In this document: positions 1-8,696 of the stretch, piece by piece | Numbering within the stretch: position 1 is the stretch's first letter | Layout: the number at the start of each line of letters is the position of its first letter | Assembly: GCF_014196345.1 (NCBI RefSeq) | Contig: NZ_JACIDN010000005.1 | Coordinates: 310,001 to 374,000 of the forward strand | Length of the DNA stretch: 64,000 nt | Direction: 5' to 3' | Source: Methylobacterium brachythecii | Lineage (GTDB): Bacteria > Pseudomonadota > Alphaproteobacteria > Rhizobiales > Beijerinckiaceae | Position numbers and translations under genes: made by a program | The notes under the pieces: model-generated | The model's input: only the letters and a program-made list of their open reading frames with translations | Told to the model about the DNA's origin: nothing | Databases searched by the model: none

Positions 1-378
1 ATGGTCGGCGACCAGCCGCGCCCAGGCCGCGATCGCGCCGGGCACGGTGACGGCATGGGGCGATTCCGCGTCGATGGTCACGCCGTGCTCTGCGTACCAA
101 TCCGGCGTCGCGGCGGCCGCCGCGCGACCCGATCCGTCGAGCGCCACCGGCACCGAGGCGCCGGCCGGGGCGTAGAGCGCGAAGCAATCGCCGCCGATGC
201 CGGTCATCAGCGGATCGACCACGCATTGCACGGCCACCGCCGCGATGCCGGCATCCACCGCATTGCCGCCGGAGCGCAGCACGTCGATGGCCGTGAGGGT
301 CGAGAGCGGATGCGAGGTCGCCACCGCCGCGTTGGCGGCATGGAGCGGGGAACGGCCGGGGCGGGAAAAGTCTCTCAC
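1..378 (-). CDS. ggt: Gamma-glutamyltransferase, N-terminal part (cut by window edge)
   Basis: The first 126 codons of a gamma-glutamyltransferase-family protein are present; the rest lies beyond the left edge. The family cleaves gamma-glutamyl bonds (glutathione and relatives) and matures by self-cleavage at a Thr far downstream, which is not visible here. Read from a GTG at 378, the protein shows the family's N-terminal block: AAVATSHPLSTL, then LRSGGNAVDAGIAAVAVQ and DPLMTGIGGDCFALY. AGGAG lies about 10 nt before the GTG. No signal peptide is visible, so it may be a cytoplasmic GGT-like acylase rather than the periplasmic enzyme. Confidence 0.85.
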   Translation of the reverse strand, partial: MRDFSRPGRSPLHAANAAVATSHPLSTLTAIDVLRSGGNAVDAGIAAVAVQCVVDPLMTGIGGDCFALYAPAGASVPVALDGSGRAAAAATPDWYAEHGVTIDAESPHAVTVPGAIAAWARLVADH

Positions 379-564
379 GATCGCGGCACTCCTGACGGCT
401 CCGGGCTGCCAGGATCGCCCGGGTTCTCGCAGGCTCCCATAAGCGCGCCGTCGGCGGCGCGCCACCGATGCAGGTGCTTGCGCAGGACACGGTTGCGTGT
501 GCGTGCGTCGTCAGGAATCGAGAGGGGCACGCGAGGGTCGCGCGCCCCGGGAGAGCCATGCCGA

Positions 565-597
565 CGGGCACCCCGGCGACGGTCGCCGGGGTGCCCG
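565..597. terminator. Strong hairpin downstream of the SulP gene
   Basis: A perfect 15-bp stem with a 3-nt loop lies between the SulP gene end and ggt. Its arms begin CGGGCACCCC and end GGGGTGCCCG. A short T run follows only on the + strand side, so for the minus-strand SulP gene it is better described as a stabilising 3' hairpin than a textbook rho-independent terminator. Confidence 0.5.
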
Positions 598-601
598 GTT
601 T

Positions 602-2155
602 TCAGTGCGCCGGGCTCGCGACCACCGCGGCGAGGCGATCGTGAGGGGCGCCGGAGCCGCCGACCACCGCGATGCGGGTGCCGGAGGCCGCGCGGCGGTT
701 CGCCCAGTCGCTGATCACCTCCAGGCAGGTATGGTCGATGGCCGAGAGGCCGCGGGTGGCGAGCCTGACCTCGCCGCCTTCCGGAGTGCGCTCCAGGGCC
801 TCGGTGAGCCCCGGCAGCTGCAGGAAGGTCGCGCCGCCTGAAAGCCGCAGCTCCGGCACGCCCTCCTGCTTCGGCGCCTCGACCTCCTCGATCCGCAGCC
901 GGCCGCGGCGCAAGGCCGGGAGCGACTGGAGCAGGCTCAGGCCGAAGCCGGTGAGCACGCCGGTCAGCAGGTCGGTGGCCACCACGGTCACCAACGTCAC
1001 GAACCAGATGCCGACGGTGACCCAGCCGTAGCGGCGATGCAGGTGGAAGGCGTGGCTCGGGCCGACCAGACGCCAGCCCGTGACCACCAGGATGCCGGCA
1101 AGCGCCGCCGTCGGCACCATGGTCAGCACCCAGGGCAGGGCGACGAGGAAGGCCAGGATCCAGATGCCGTGCAGCACCGTCGAGGCCCGGCTGACCGCGC
1201 CGGCCTGGACGTTGGCCGAGGAGCGCACGATCACGCCGGTCATCGGCAGGCCGCCGATGAGACCGCAGACGAGGTTGCCCACGCCCTGCGCGCCGAGTTC
1301 CCGATCGTAGCGGGTGCGCGGCCCATCATGCATGCGGTCGACGGCAGCCGCCGAGAGCAGGCTCTCCGCGCTCGCCACCGCGGCGATGGTGAGCGCCATC
1401 ACCAGGATGGCGGGTTCGGCGAGCCGTCCCCAGGCCTCGGAGGAGGGTAGGGCGAGGGTCGAGAGGATGGCCTCGGGCACCTCGATCCGCTTGACGTCGA
1501 GTCCGCCGAGGCTCGCGAGCAGCGTACCGGCCAGCACCGCGATGAGCGCGCCGGGTAGCAGCTTCAGCCGGGTCGGGCGGAAGCGCTCCCAGGCGAGCAT
1601 CGCCGCGATGGTGGCGAGCCCGACCATCACCGCGCTCAGGCGGTTGCCGCCGGAAAAGGCCTCGAACACCGCGACCGGGATCGCCATCAGGTTGTCGAGG
1701 CCGCTCGGGAGGGGCACCGCATCGGTGAGGACGTGGATCTGCCCGAGCACGATCAGCACGCCGATGCCGGCGAGCATGCCGTGCACCACCGCCGGGGAGA
1801 TCGCCCGGAACCAGTTGCCGATGCGCAATCCGCCCGCGACGAGCTGGAGGATGCCCGCCAGCACGAGGACCGGCCCCAGCGCCTCGAAGCCGTGCGTGCG
1901 CACGAACTCGAACACGATCACCGCGAGGCCGGCCGCCGGGCCGCTCACCTGCAGCGGCGCGCCGGCGATCAGCCCGACCAGGATGCCGCCGACGATACCG
2001 GTGATCAGCCCCTTCTCCGGCGGAACGCCGGAGGCGATGCTGATCCCCATGCAGAGCGGCAGCGCGACGAGGAACACCACGAAGGAGGCGGGAAGATTCC
2101 GCCCCAGATTCTGCTTGAAGGCGTCGAAGCCGCGGGCGAGCTGCATCGGGCTCAC
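602..2155 (-). CDS. SulP-family anion transporter with STAS domain
   Basis: A 517-residue SulP/SLC26-type inner-membrane carrier. Residues about 20-400 are a run of hydrophobic segments starting ASFVVFLVALPLCMGISIAS, the usual SulP TM1. Glycine-rich stretches such as GLIGGLPMTGVIVRSSANV match the substrate-binding half helices. A C-terminal STAS domain (about 430-517) includes AIDHTCLEVISDW. The GTG start overlaps the stop of the upstream beta-carbonic anhydrase gene by 4 nt (GTGA), so the two are translationally coupled. SulP proteins carry sulfate or bicarbonate; coupling to a carbonic anhydrase favours bicarbonate, by inference. The in-frame ATG three codons later is an alternative start. 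Confidence 0.9.
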   Translation of the reverse strand: MSPMQLARGFDAFKQNLGRNLPASFVVFLVALPLCMGISIASGVPPEKGLITGIVGGILVGLIAGAPLQVSGPAAGLAVIVFEFVRTHGFEALGPVLVLAGILQLVAGGLRIGNWFRAISPAVVHGMLAGIGVLIVLGQIHVLTDAVPLPSGLDNLMAIPVAVFEAFSGGNRLSAVMVGLATIAAMLAWERFRPTRLKLLPGALIAVLAGTLLASLGGLDVKRIEVPEAILSTLALPSSEAWGRLAEPAILVMALTIAAVASAESLLSAAAVDRMHDGPRTRYDRELGAQGVGNLVCGLIGGLPMTGVIVRSSANVQAGAVSRASTVLHGIWILAFLVALPWVLTMVPTAALAGILVVTGWRLVGPSHAFHLHRRYGWVTVGIWFVTLVTVVATDLLTGVLTGFGLSLLQSLPALRRGRLRIEEVEAPKQEGVPELRLSGGATFLQLPGLTEALERTPEGGEVRLATRGLSAIDHTCLEVISDWANRRAASGTRIAVVGGSGAPHDRLAAVVASPAH

Positions 2156-2853
2156 TCCGCTGCAGCGGGCAGGGCGAGTTCGGGAACCGCCACCCGCATC
2201 GCGGGCGCCTGGGCCACCGGCAGTTCCGCCTCCTCGGCGACCGAGAGGAAGCGCCCGGAGATGCCGTCATAGGCCAGCAATGCGCCGGTCTCGATCTCGA
2301 AGAACCAGCCATGCAGGCGCAGTGTGCCCCTGGCGAGGCCGCTGGCGACGCTCGGATGGGTCCGCAGGTTGGCAAGCTGCACCACCACGTTTTCGAGGGC
2401 GAGCGCCCGGTGGCGGATTTCGGGGTCGAGCCCCTCGGGATAGGCCTCGCAGACGATCCGATGCGCCGCCTCGGCGTGCCGCAGCCAGGCCGCGACGTTG
2501 GGCATCGATTGCAGCGCGCCGAGATTCATCAGCCCCTTCATCGCGCCGCAATGGGAATGGCCGCACACGACGATGTCGCGCACCCCGAGCGCCACCACGG
2601 CGTACTCGATCGCCGAGGACACCCCGCCGACATGCTCGGAGGCGGGCGGGACGATGTTGCCGGCGTTGCGGGTGACGAACAGCTCGCCCGGCCCGGCCTG
2701 TGTGATGTGCTCGGGCGCGACGCGGGAATCCGCGCAGGCGATGATGAGCGCGCTCGGGCTCTGACCGTCCCGCGCGAGCTGCTGGTACATCCGGCGCTGG
2801 CCGGGGAAGACGGTGTCCTGGAAGCTCGCGAGCCCCTTGATGATGCTGTCCAC
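2152..2853 (-). CDS. Beta-class carbonic anhydrase
   Basis: A 233-residue beta-carbonic anhydrase interconverting CO2 and bicarbonate. The zinc-site motifs are complete: CADSRVAPE (Cys, Asp and Arg) and GHSHCGAMKG (His and Cys). The reading frame is open further upstream, but the residues before VDSIIKGLASF are low-complexity Arg/His/Pro, so the GTG at 2853 is preferred. It is the first gene of a two-gene operon with the SulP carrier, which suggests a CO2/bicarbonate supply or pH-balance role; this is inference. Confidence 0.92.
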   Translation of the reverse strand: MDSIIKGLASFQDTVFPGQRRMYQQLARDGQSPSALIIACADSRVAPEHITQAGPGELFVTRNAGNIVPPASEHVGGVSSAIEYAVVALGVRDIVVCGHSHCGAMKGLMNLGALQSMPNVAAWLRHAEAAHRIVCEAYPEGLDPEIRHRALALENVVVQLANLRTHPSVASGLARGTLRLHGWFFEIETGALLAYDGISGRFLSVAEEAELPVAQAPAMRVAVPELALPAAAE

Positions 2854-3000
2854 GCGGGTCCTTTCGGGGTCGAGATCATGCGGATGGTCCGGCCCGGAAG
2901 CCGGTCTGCGATGCGTCGTGGCGGCACGGTGCGCCCGCACGCACCCGAACCCACACGGCAGCGCCGCGCGAGTTGGGTCTTGGTCAGACGGTGAGGTCGG

Positions 3001-3291
3001 TTAGCGGACGGCGCGTCCGCTCAGGCGGCCCGAGGACCAGTGCGGATCGACCACATTGCGGCGGGAGACCACCGCCCGGGGCCCGTCATGGTACATCGGC
3101 GCGCCGAGGATCTGCCCGGTGCCGCGATCCTGCGAATGGAGCGAGCGCGGGTCGTGATACGGATCGTTGACGTAGGTGCTCATGAAGGCACCGCCGGCGG
3201 CCTGGCGGCTGCCATCTGCACCACCGGCCTGAGCCGCAACGGGCATGGCGAGAGCGACCGCCATCAGACAGAGGCTCGCGAGGCGTTTCAT
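3001..3291 (-). CDS. Small exported protein of unknown function
   Basis: A 96-residue protein starting MKRLASLCLMAVALAM, a clear Sec signal peptide with cleavage near AAQAGG. The mature part is short and polar (STYVNDPYHDPRSLHSQD, then RAVVSRRNVVDPHW) with no recognised domain or cysteines. The upstream in-frame ATG would place Arg-rich sequence before the signal, so the start at 3291 is chosen. It follows the carbonic anhydrase region on the same strand but is separated by about 150 nt. Confidence 0.65.
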   Translation of the reverse strand: MKRLASLCLMAVALAMPVAAQAGGADGSRQAAGGAFMSTYVNDPYHDPRSLHSQDRGTGQILGAPMYHDGPRAVVSRRNVVDPHWSSGRLSGRAVR

Positions 3292-3651
3292 CCCAATATC
3301 CTTCCTTGGATGGATCCGGCGCGGAAACCGCTCCTGCGCCGATGAGACAAACATATTCACCAAGACGCGAGATGAAGGTGAGATAACTCACAGTATATGT
3401 CGGGCTATTTTAATCCTGCCGACACGAAGAAACCGATATGATGCTTTGTCACACGACAGTCGGATGAGGTAAATCGAGCTTAATCCCCATTGCCAACCAT
3501 TTAAGCTCGATCTGTACTATCGTTCATATGATCGGCGCGATGATCGATTTGCCGGAATAATCCTTCCCTGCGGCAACGCTTCGCAGCAGGGCGGCGCGGA
3601 CGGGCCGCGGCGAGGGATGGCGACTCCGCCTTCGGCCCGGCGTGGCCGTCC
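3292..3651. other. Intergenic, 360 bp, with one inverted repeat
   Basis: No convincing gene is seen. The region is richer in A+T than its surroundings and contains an 11-bp perfect inverted repeat, ATCGAGCTTAA at 3473-3483 and its complement at 3501-3511, with a 17-nt spacer. It lies between the start of the small exported protein gene (3291) and the end of the GST gene (3652), so it can hold the promoter of the former and the 3' end of the latter. Confidence 0.5.
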
Positions 3652-4392
3652 TCAACCATCCAGTTCCGGATACCGCCGGAAAATCCCCTGCTCGTTGAAA
3701 GCGATCCGCCGGTCGCTGGCGAGGTAGGCCGCGATCCGCGGCAACCGACCCATAGTCTGCACGAGCGCCGTGACCCGGGGCATGTCGGCGAGGCCCCGAT
3801 CGCTGGCCTTCGGGAAGGCGTAGCGCAGGCCGTCGACGAGCTGGAACAGGGAGAGGTCGGCATAGCTCACGGCATCGCCGACGAGGCGGCCGGGCCCGGC
3901 CGGATTGCGCGCGAGCACGCGCTCGAACCAGCCGAGATATTTCGGTATCCGGTTCTCGCGAAAGTCCCTGGCGCGTTTGGCGGCCTCGGGCCGCTGCTCC
4001 TCGTAATAATCCATCACCGCGATCGGGTGGTGGGTATCGTGCGCTTCCAGCACGACGTCGGCGATGGTGAGCTGGATCTGGTGGGTCCAGATCCGGTCGG
4101 CCTCGCTCGTTCCCACGAGGCCGAGGCGCGGGCCGAGATAGAGCAGGATGTTGGCCGTCTGGCCGATCACGAGGTCGCCATCGACGAGGAAGGGCGGGGC
4201 GAAGGGCGGCCGAAAATTTCCTGATGAACCGGGCTCGTCGCCCATCCGGGCCATCATCGCGTCGATGCCGCCGCCCGCATCATGCGGCTGCCGGGCGACA
4301 TCGACATAGTCGGCGCCCGCCTGCTCCAGGGCGAGGCGCACGAACTCGCCGCGCCCCTGGATCATCGGCCAGTAGTGAAGCTCGTAGCCCAT
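3652..4392 (-). CDS. Glutathione S-transferase family protein
   Basis: A 246-residue soluble GST. The N-terminal thioredoxin-like half begins YELHYWPMIQGRGEFVRLAL, as in sigma/Nu-like bacterial GSTs, and includes the cis-Pro region PPFLVDGDLVIGQTANILLYL. The all-helical C-terminal half includes GDAVSYADLSLFQLVDGL. GGAGG lies 6 nt before the ATG. Such enzymes conjugate or reduce electrophiles with glutathione; the substrate cannot be read from sequence. It stands alone between two intergenic gaps. Confidence 0.9.
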   Translation of the reverse strand: MGYELHYWPMIQGRGEFVRLALEQAGADYVDVARQPHDAGGGIDAMMARMGDEPGSSGNFRPPFAPPFLVDGDLVIGQTANILLYLGPRLGLVGTSEADRIWTHQIQLTIADVVLEAHDTHHPIAVMDYYEEQRPEAAKRARDFRENRIPKYLGWFERVLARNPAGPGRLVGDAVSYADLSLFQLVDGLRYAFPKASDRGLADMPRVTALVQTMGRLPRIAAYLASDRRIAFNEQGIFRRYPELDG

Positions 4393-4816
4393 TCGGCACC
4401 TCCAGGCGGGTCAAGCCGGAAGCACGCCCGAGGTTTCACGGCGATCCGGTCCCACGCGCATCGCGCGCTCCGGAGGCATGCGTAGCGGGAGCCTCCCGCT
4501 CTCCCCATATGACCGTGCCCAAGGCCACGCGACCGGTCGGAACCGGGCAGGAGGGAAGCTCGGCTGTTGCGGGTCCGACACACCGCGAAACCATCCCGAG
4601 TTTGCCTCAGCCCGCCCGCTGCCACGCCGCTATTGCGCCATAAACCGAGGCCACCTCAAGTCCCGCGGTAAATGGCTGTCGTGTCAGTATTTTACCGCTG
4701 CGTCGCGAGCCGTTCCAAGGGTGAATGCGCCACTGGGAAAAGCTTGGCCGTAAAGGACAATTTCGACCGGCGTCGGGGGGCGCCGGACACGGGTGAAAAG
4801 CAGTTCGGACGAGACC
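4393..4816. other. Intergenic, 424 bp, divergent promoter region
   Basis: The region lies between divergent GST and ilvD genes and must hold both promoters. No open frame with a believable start, no leader peptide rich in branched-chain codons and no attenuator hairpin upstream of ilvD were recognised. Confidence 0.5.
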
Positions 4817-6547
4817 ATGGACGCGCGGGTGACAGACAAGTCGAAGCTGCCGAGCCGGTACGTGACGGAGGGGCCCGCACGCGCCCCGCACCGCTCGTAT
4901 CTCTACGCCATGGGCCTCACGACCGAGCAGATTCACCAGCCGCTCGTCGGGGTCGCCTCGTGCTGGAACGAGGCCGCGCCCTGCAACATCTCGCTGATGC
5001 GCCAGGCCCAGGCCGTGAAGAAGGGCGTCGCCTCCGCCCACGGCACGCCGCGCGAATTCTGCACAATCACCGTCACCGACGGCATCGCCATGGGCCATGG
5101 CGGCATGCGCGCCTCGCTACCGTCGCGCGAGGTCATCGCCGACTCGGTCGAGCTGACCATGCGCGGCCACGCCTACGACGCGCTGGTCGGCCTCGCCGGC
5201 TGCGACAAGTCGCTGCCCGGCATGATGATGGCCATGGTGCGCCTCAACGTGCCGTCGATCTTCATCTATGGCGGTTCGATCCTGCCGGGCTCGTTCCGCG
5301 GCCGGCCGGTCACCGTTCAGGACCTGTTCGAGGCTGTCGGCAAGGTCGCCGTCGGCGACATGAGCCTCGACGATCTCGACGAACTCGAGCGCGTGGCCTG
5401 CCCCTCGGCCGGCGCCTGCGGCGCGCAGTTCACCGCCAACACCATGGCGACTGTTTCCGAGGCGATCGGCCTGGCGCTGCCCTATTCGGCCGGCGCGCCG
5501 GCGCCCTACGAGATCCGCGACCAATTCTGCGCCGCCGCCGGCCAGCAGGTCATGGAACTGATCGCCAAGAACATCCGCCCGCGCGACATCGTCACCCGCA
5601 AGTCGCTCGAGAACGCCGCCGCCACCGTCGCGGCCTCCGGCGGCTCGACCAACGCGGCCCTGCACCTGCCGGCGATCGCGCATGAATGCGGCATCGAGTT
5701 CACGCTGTTCGACGTCGCGGAGATCTTCCGCAAGACGCCGTACATCGCCGACCTGAAGCCCGGCGGCCGCTACGTCGCCAAGGACATGTTCGAGGTCGGC
5801 GGCATCCCGCTCCTCATGAAGACGCTCCTCGACAACGGCCACCTGCACGGCGACTGCCTGACAGTCACCGGCCGCACCATCGCCGAGAACCTCGCCAAGG
5901 TCGCCTGGAACCCGGACCAGGACGTGGTGCGCCCGGCCGACAAGCCGATCACGGTCACCGGCGGTGTCGTCGGCCTCAAGGGCAACCTCGCTCCCGAGGG
6001 CGCGATCGTGAAGGTCGCCGGCATGCCGCCCGAGGCCCAGGTCTTCACCGGCCCGGCCCGCGTCTTCGACGGCGAGGAGGCCTGCTTCGCCGCCGTGCAG
6101 AACCGCGACTACAAGGAAGGCGACGTGCTCGTCATCCGCTACGAGGGCCCGAAGGGCGGCCCTGGGATGCGCGAGATGCTGTCGACGACGGCGGCGCTCT
6201 ACGGCCAGGGCATGGGCTCGAAAGTCGCGCTGATCACCGACGGGCGCTTCTCCGGCGCCACCCGCGGCTTCTGCGTCGGCCATGTCGGCCCCGAAGCAGC
6301 CATCGGCGGGCCGATCGGCCTGCTCAAGGACGGCGACGTGATCACGCTCGACGCGATTAAGGGCACCCTCGACGTCGCCCTATCGGACGAAGAGATGGCC
6401 GAGCGCCGCAAGGCCTGGCAGCCGCGCAGCAACGACGCGACCTCGGGCTACCTCTGGAAATACATGCAGACCGTGGGACCCGCGGTCAGCGGCGCCGTCA
6501 CCCATCCGGGCGGGGCCAAGGAGATCCACACCTATGCGGACATCTAG
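4817..6547 (+). CDS. ilvD: Dihydroxy-acid dehydratase
   Basis: A 576-residue IlvD of the IlvD/Edd family, the Fe-S enzyme that dehydrates 2,3-dihydroxy acids to the 2-keto acids of valine, isoleucine and pantothenate synthesis. Characteristic blocks are in order: ASCWNEAAPCNISL, ITVTDGIAMGHGGMRASL, GLAGCDKSLPGMMMAM, CPSAGACGAQFTANTMA, GGSTNAALHLPAIAHE and DGRFSGATRGFCVGHV. The cysteines in the first, third and fourth blocks are the cluster ligands of the family. The ATG at 4817 is preferred over a GTG at 4793, which has no ribosome binding site. Its last 14 nt overlap the start of the next gene. Confidence 0.96.
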   Translation: MDARVTDKSKLPSRYVTEGPARAPHRSYLYAMGLTTEQIHQPLVGVASCWNEAAPCNISLMRQAQAVKKGVASAHGTPREFCTITVTDGIAMGHGGMRASLPSREVIADSVELTMRGHAYDALVGLAGCDKSLPGMMMAMVRLNVPSIFIYGGSILPGSFRGRPVTVQDLFEAVGKVAVGDMSLDDLDELERVACPSAGACGAQFTANTMATVSEAIGLALPYSAGAPAPYEIRDQFCAAAGQQVMELIAKNIRPRDIVTRKSLENAAATVAASGGSTNAALHLPAIAHECGIEFTLFDVAEIFRKTPYIADLKPGGRYVAKDMFEVGGIPLLMKTLLDNGHLHGDCLTVTGRTIAENLAKVAWNPDQDVVRPADKPITVTGGVVGLKGNLAPEGAIVKVAGMPPEAQVFTGPARVFDGEEACFAAVQNRDYKEGDVLVIRYEGPKGGPGMREMLSTTAALYGQGMGSKVALITDGRFSGATRGFCVGHVGPEAAIGGPIGLLKDGDVITLDAIKGTLDVALSDEEMAERRKAWQPRSNDATSGYLWKYMQTVGPAVSGAVTHPGGAKEIHTYADI

Positions 6548-7412
6548 GACTGACCCAAGCCGGCTTCGGCCGGCGGGGGCCGATCCGGGTCGGCTCCGCA
6601 CACGTCTAGCCTGTGCCGTCGCTGCCGCCGGCCTGATGCTGCTCGCCGCCTATCCGGCGGAGTCGCTCGACGCGACTGCACGCACGCCCGTCCCGGACAA
6701 GAGCTACCGCTCGGCCAAGGACGCGCTGCGCTCGGGCGTGCGCGACTACAATGCCGGCGACAAGCAGGGTGCCGTGCGCGCCCTCGAATACGCCGCGGAC
6801 CAGGGCCAGACCCTGGCGCTGTGGAAGCTCGGCCGCATGTATGCGGACGGGGACGGCGTGCCGCACGACGACCTCAAGGCCTTCGAGTATTTCTCGCGCA
6901 TCGCCGACGACAACGACGTCGACGACAAGCCGGACAACGGCAATTCCGGCGTCGTCGCAAGCGCCTTCACCTCGCTCGGCGCCTATTTCCTCGACGGGAT
7001 CAAGGGCACCTATGTGCGCTCGAATCCGGAGCGCGCCTACGAGATGTTCAACTACGCCGCCTCGTTCGGCGAGCCCAACGCGCAGTACAACCTCGCCCGG
7101 CTCTATCTCGACGGAAACGGCGTCGAGCAGGATCCGCGCAAGGCCGCACGCTGGTTCAACCTCGCCGCGGAGAAGGGCCACAAGCCCGCTCAGGCGCTCC
7201 TCGGCGACCTGCTCTTCAACGGCGTCGGCGTGCCGCGTCAGACCGTGCGCGGCCTGACTTGGCTGGCGCTGGCCCGCGACGGGGCGCAGCCCCGCTCCGA
7301 CGAGTGGATCGTCGAGCTGTACGACAAGGCCTGGAGCGCGGCGAGCGAGGCGGACCGGGCCGAGGCGATGGCCAAGGTGCAGTCGACCGGATCGACGCGC
7401 CGGCGGCGCTGA
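6534..7412 (+). CDS. Sel1-repeat exported protein, ExoR-like
   Basis: A 292-residue protein with an N-terminal membrane or signal segment (LACAVAAAGLMLLAAYPAES, about residues 24-43) followed by Sel1/TPR-like repeats, e.g. ALWKLGRMYADGDGVPHDDL, AQYNLARLYLDGNGVEQDP and AQALLGDLLFNGVGVPRQ. The order of segments, including SAFTSLGAYFLDGI and the final TVRGLTWLALARDGA, resembles ExoR, the rhizobial periplasmic repressor of the ExoS/ChvI system. ExoR function is inference from this resemblance. The proposed ATG lies inside the ilvD 3' end (14-nt overlap), so co-translation is likely; later starts just before the signal segment are possible. Confidence 0.8.
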   Translation: MRTSRTDPSRLRPAGADPGRLRTRLACAVAAAGLMLLAAYPAESLDATARTPVPDKSYRSAKDALRSGVRDYNAGDKQGAVRALEYAADQGQTLALWKLGRMYADGDGVPHDDLKAFEYFSRIADDNDVDDKPDNGNSGVVASAFTSLGAYFLDGIKGTYVRSNPERAYEMFNYAASFGEPNAQYNLARLYLDGNGVEQDPRKAARWFNLAAEKGHKPAQALLGDLLFNGVGVPRQTVRGLTWLALARDGAQPRSDEWIVELYDKAWSAASEADRAEAMAKVQSTGSTRRRR

Positions 7413-7426
7413 GAAACGTCACCCCA

Positions 7427-7518
7427 CCGTCATTACGAGCAAAGCGAAGCAATCCAGGGCCGACGCGCCGACGTCGCAGTTGCGGTTCTGGATCGCTTCG
7501 CTGCGCTCGCGATGACGG
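7427..7518. repeat. Dispersed inverted-repeat element, copy 1
   Basis: Two roughly 31-nt arms in inverted orientation, beginning CCGTCATTACGAGCAAAGCG and ending GCTCGCGATGACGG, enclose a 30-nt centre. Related copies lie at 24771-24864 and 28788-28878. All three share the core of CGTCATTGCGAGC followed by GAAGCAATC and its complement. This looks like a REP/RAYT-type or similar mobile palindromic element. Confidence 0.8.
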
Positions 7519-7533
7519 TTGAGGGCTCTATCC

Positions 7534-8256
7534 CTACCAACCCTGCCGTTCGTGCTCTTCCGGCTTCCGCCCCTGGGGCGTTAGCGCATCGACTACCGAG
7601 GGCAGCGCCTGGGCGAGCTGGTTCAGCAGGTCCGAACGGTCGAGGCCGGTCTGGCGGCTGAGCGTGTCGACGGTGTCGGAGCCGAGGGCATCCGCGAGGC
7701 GGTTCGGCTCGATGGTGCGGTTCTGGCCATGGCCGATCCAGGAGCCGATGACGTCTCCGAGACCGCCGCGCTCGAAGCTCTGGATCAAGCCGTCGAGACC
7801 GCCCCCGAGATTACCCGCTCCGCCGCCCTGGTCGTGGTCGAGATGCGCGTAGGGGCCGGCACCGGGTGAACGCCCGCCGCCGTCGCTGCCGCCGGGGCCG
7901 TCGAGCATGCCCGAGAGGTCGCTGAAATCGCCGCCGCCGGCGGAGGGAGCCTGCCGGTAGCCGCCCCCTTGCGGCCGCTGACCGAAGCCGCCGAGATCGC
8001 CGTCATCGCCCTGGGGGCCGTCATATTCCTCCGGTGACGGCCCCCGCCCGCGGCCGAAGGGATCGTGTCCGCCGCCCTGCGGCTGCGGTTCGGGCGAATG
8101 CCCGCCTCCGAAAATGTTGCCGAAGCCGCCGCTTGCGCCCTTGGCGAGGAGCAGCATGAGGAGTGCTTTGACGATGGGTGACATCGCGCTGCCGCCACGT
8201 CCCCCGCCGAGCACCTGCCCGACCACACCACCAATGACTTGATCGAGCAGACCCAT
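7534..8256 (-). CDS. YidB/DUF937-family protein with Gly-rich linker
   Basis: A 240-residue protein. The N-terminus MGLLDQVIGGVVGQVLGG and the C-terminal block GGLGDVIGSWIGHGQN, RLADALGSDTVDTLSRQTGL and LNQLAQALPSVVDALTPQG are the signature of the YidB/DUF937 family, whose function is unknown. Between them (about residues 50-150) is a long Gly/Pro/Asp-rich linker that most family members lack. The ATG at 8256 is preferred to a frame extension upstream. An ExoR-like gene converges from the left with the repeat element between. Confidence 0.85.
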   Translation of the reverse strand: MGLLDQVIGGVVGQVLGGGRGGSAMSPIVKALLMLLLAKGASGGFGNIFGGGHSPEPQPQGGGHDPFGRGRGPSPEEYDGPQGDDGDLGGFGQRPQGGGYRQAPSAGGGDFSDLSGMLDGPGGSDGGGRSPGAGPYAHLDHDQGGGAGNLGGGLDGLIQSFERGGLGDVIGSWIGHGQNRTIEPNRLADALGSDTVDTLSRQTGLDRSDLLNQLAQALPSVVDALTPQGRKPEEHERQGW

Positions 8257-8322
8257 GACCCGTCCTCCGTCCCGCGCCACACGACGCTACAACGGCCGAG
8301 CCTGCGAGCAGTTGCGGTGAAT

Positions 8323-8547
8323 TCAATCGTTCGAGAACCGACGCGACTGGCTCTGAACTACCGAAGCCTGCGCGACGAGCGGAGCGGCCGGAACCGTCAG
8401 CCGCGCTGTCGCAGCATTGTCGCGCGCGACGGCACTACGTGGCGTGATCGGCGCCGTCACCAGAGCCACCGCTGCGGCAAGCGCCAGGCTTCCGAGAAAC
8501 AGGCCGGTCACGGTCGCACCGGCCGTGGGATCAAGCGAAGGCTTCAT
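8323..8547 (-). CDS. Small single-pass membrane protein, hypothetical
   Basis: A 74-residue frame with one hydrophobic segment (TVTGLFLGSLALAAAVALVT, about residues 12-31) followed by an Ala/Arg-rich polar tail. No family is recognised and the ribosome binding site is weak. It lies between the YidB-like gene and uvrB, all on the minus strand. Confidence 0.4.
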   Translation of the reverse strand: MKPSLDPTAGATVTGLFLGSLALAAAVALVTAPITPRSAVARDNAATARLTVPAAPLVAQASVVQSQSRRFSND

Positions 8548-8696
8548 GATCGACGGTTCCGGTGGTTCGAGGAGAACACGATGCGAGCAGCCTAAGACTG
8601 CCGGCCGTGGACATATTGTGATGTTGCCTCGTCAATCCGTGGATACGTGTTCGGTTCCAGACGGAACGATTGAATACACCCCCGGATCAATACTAT

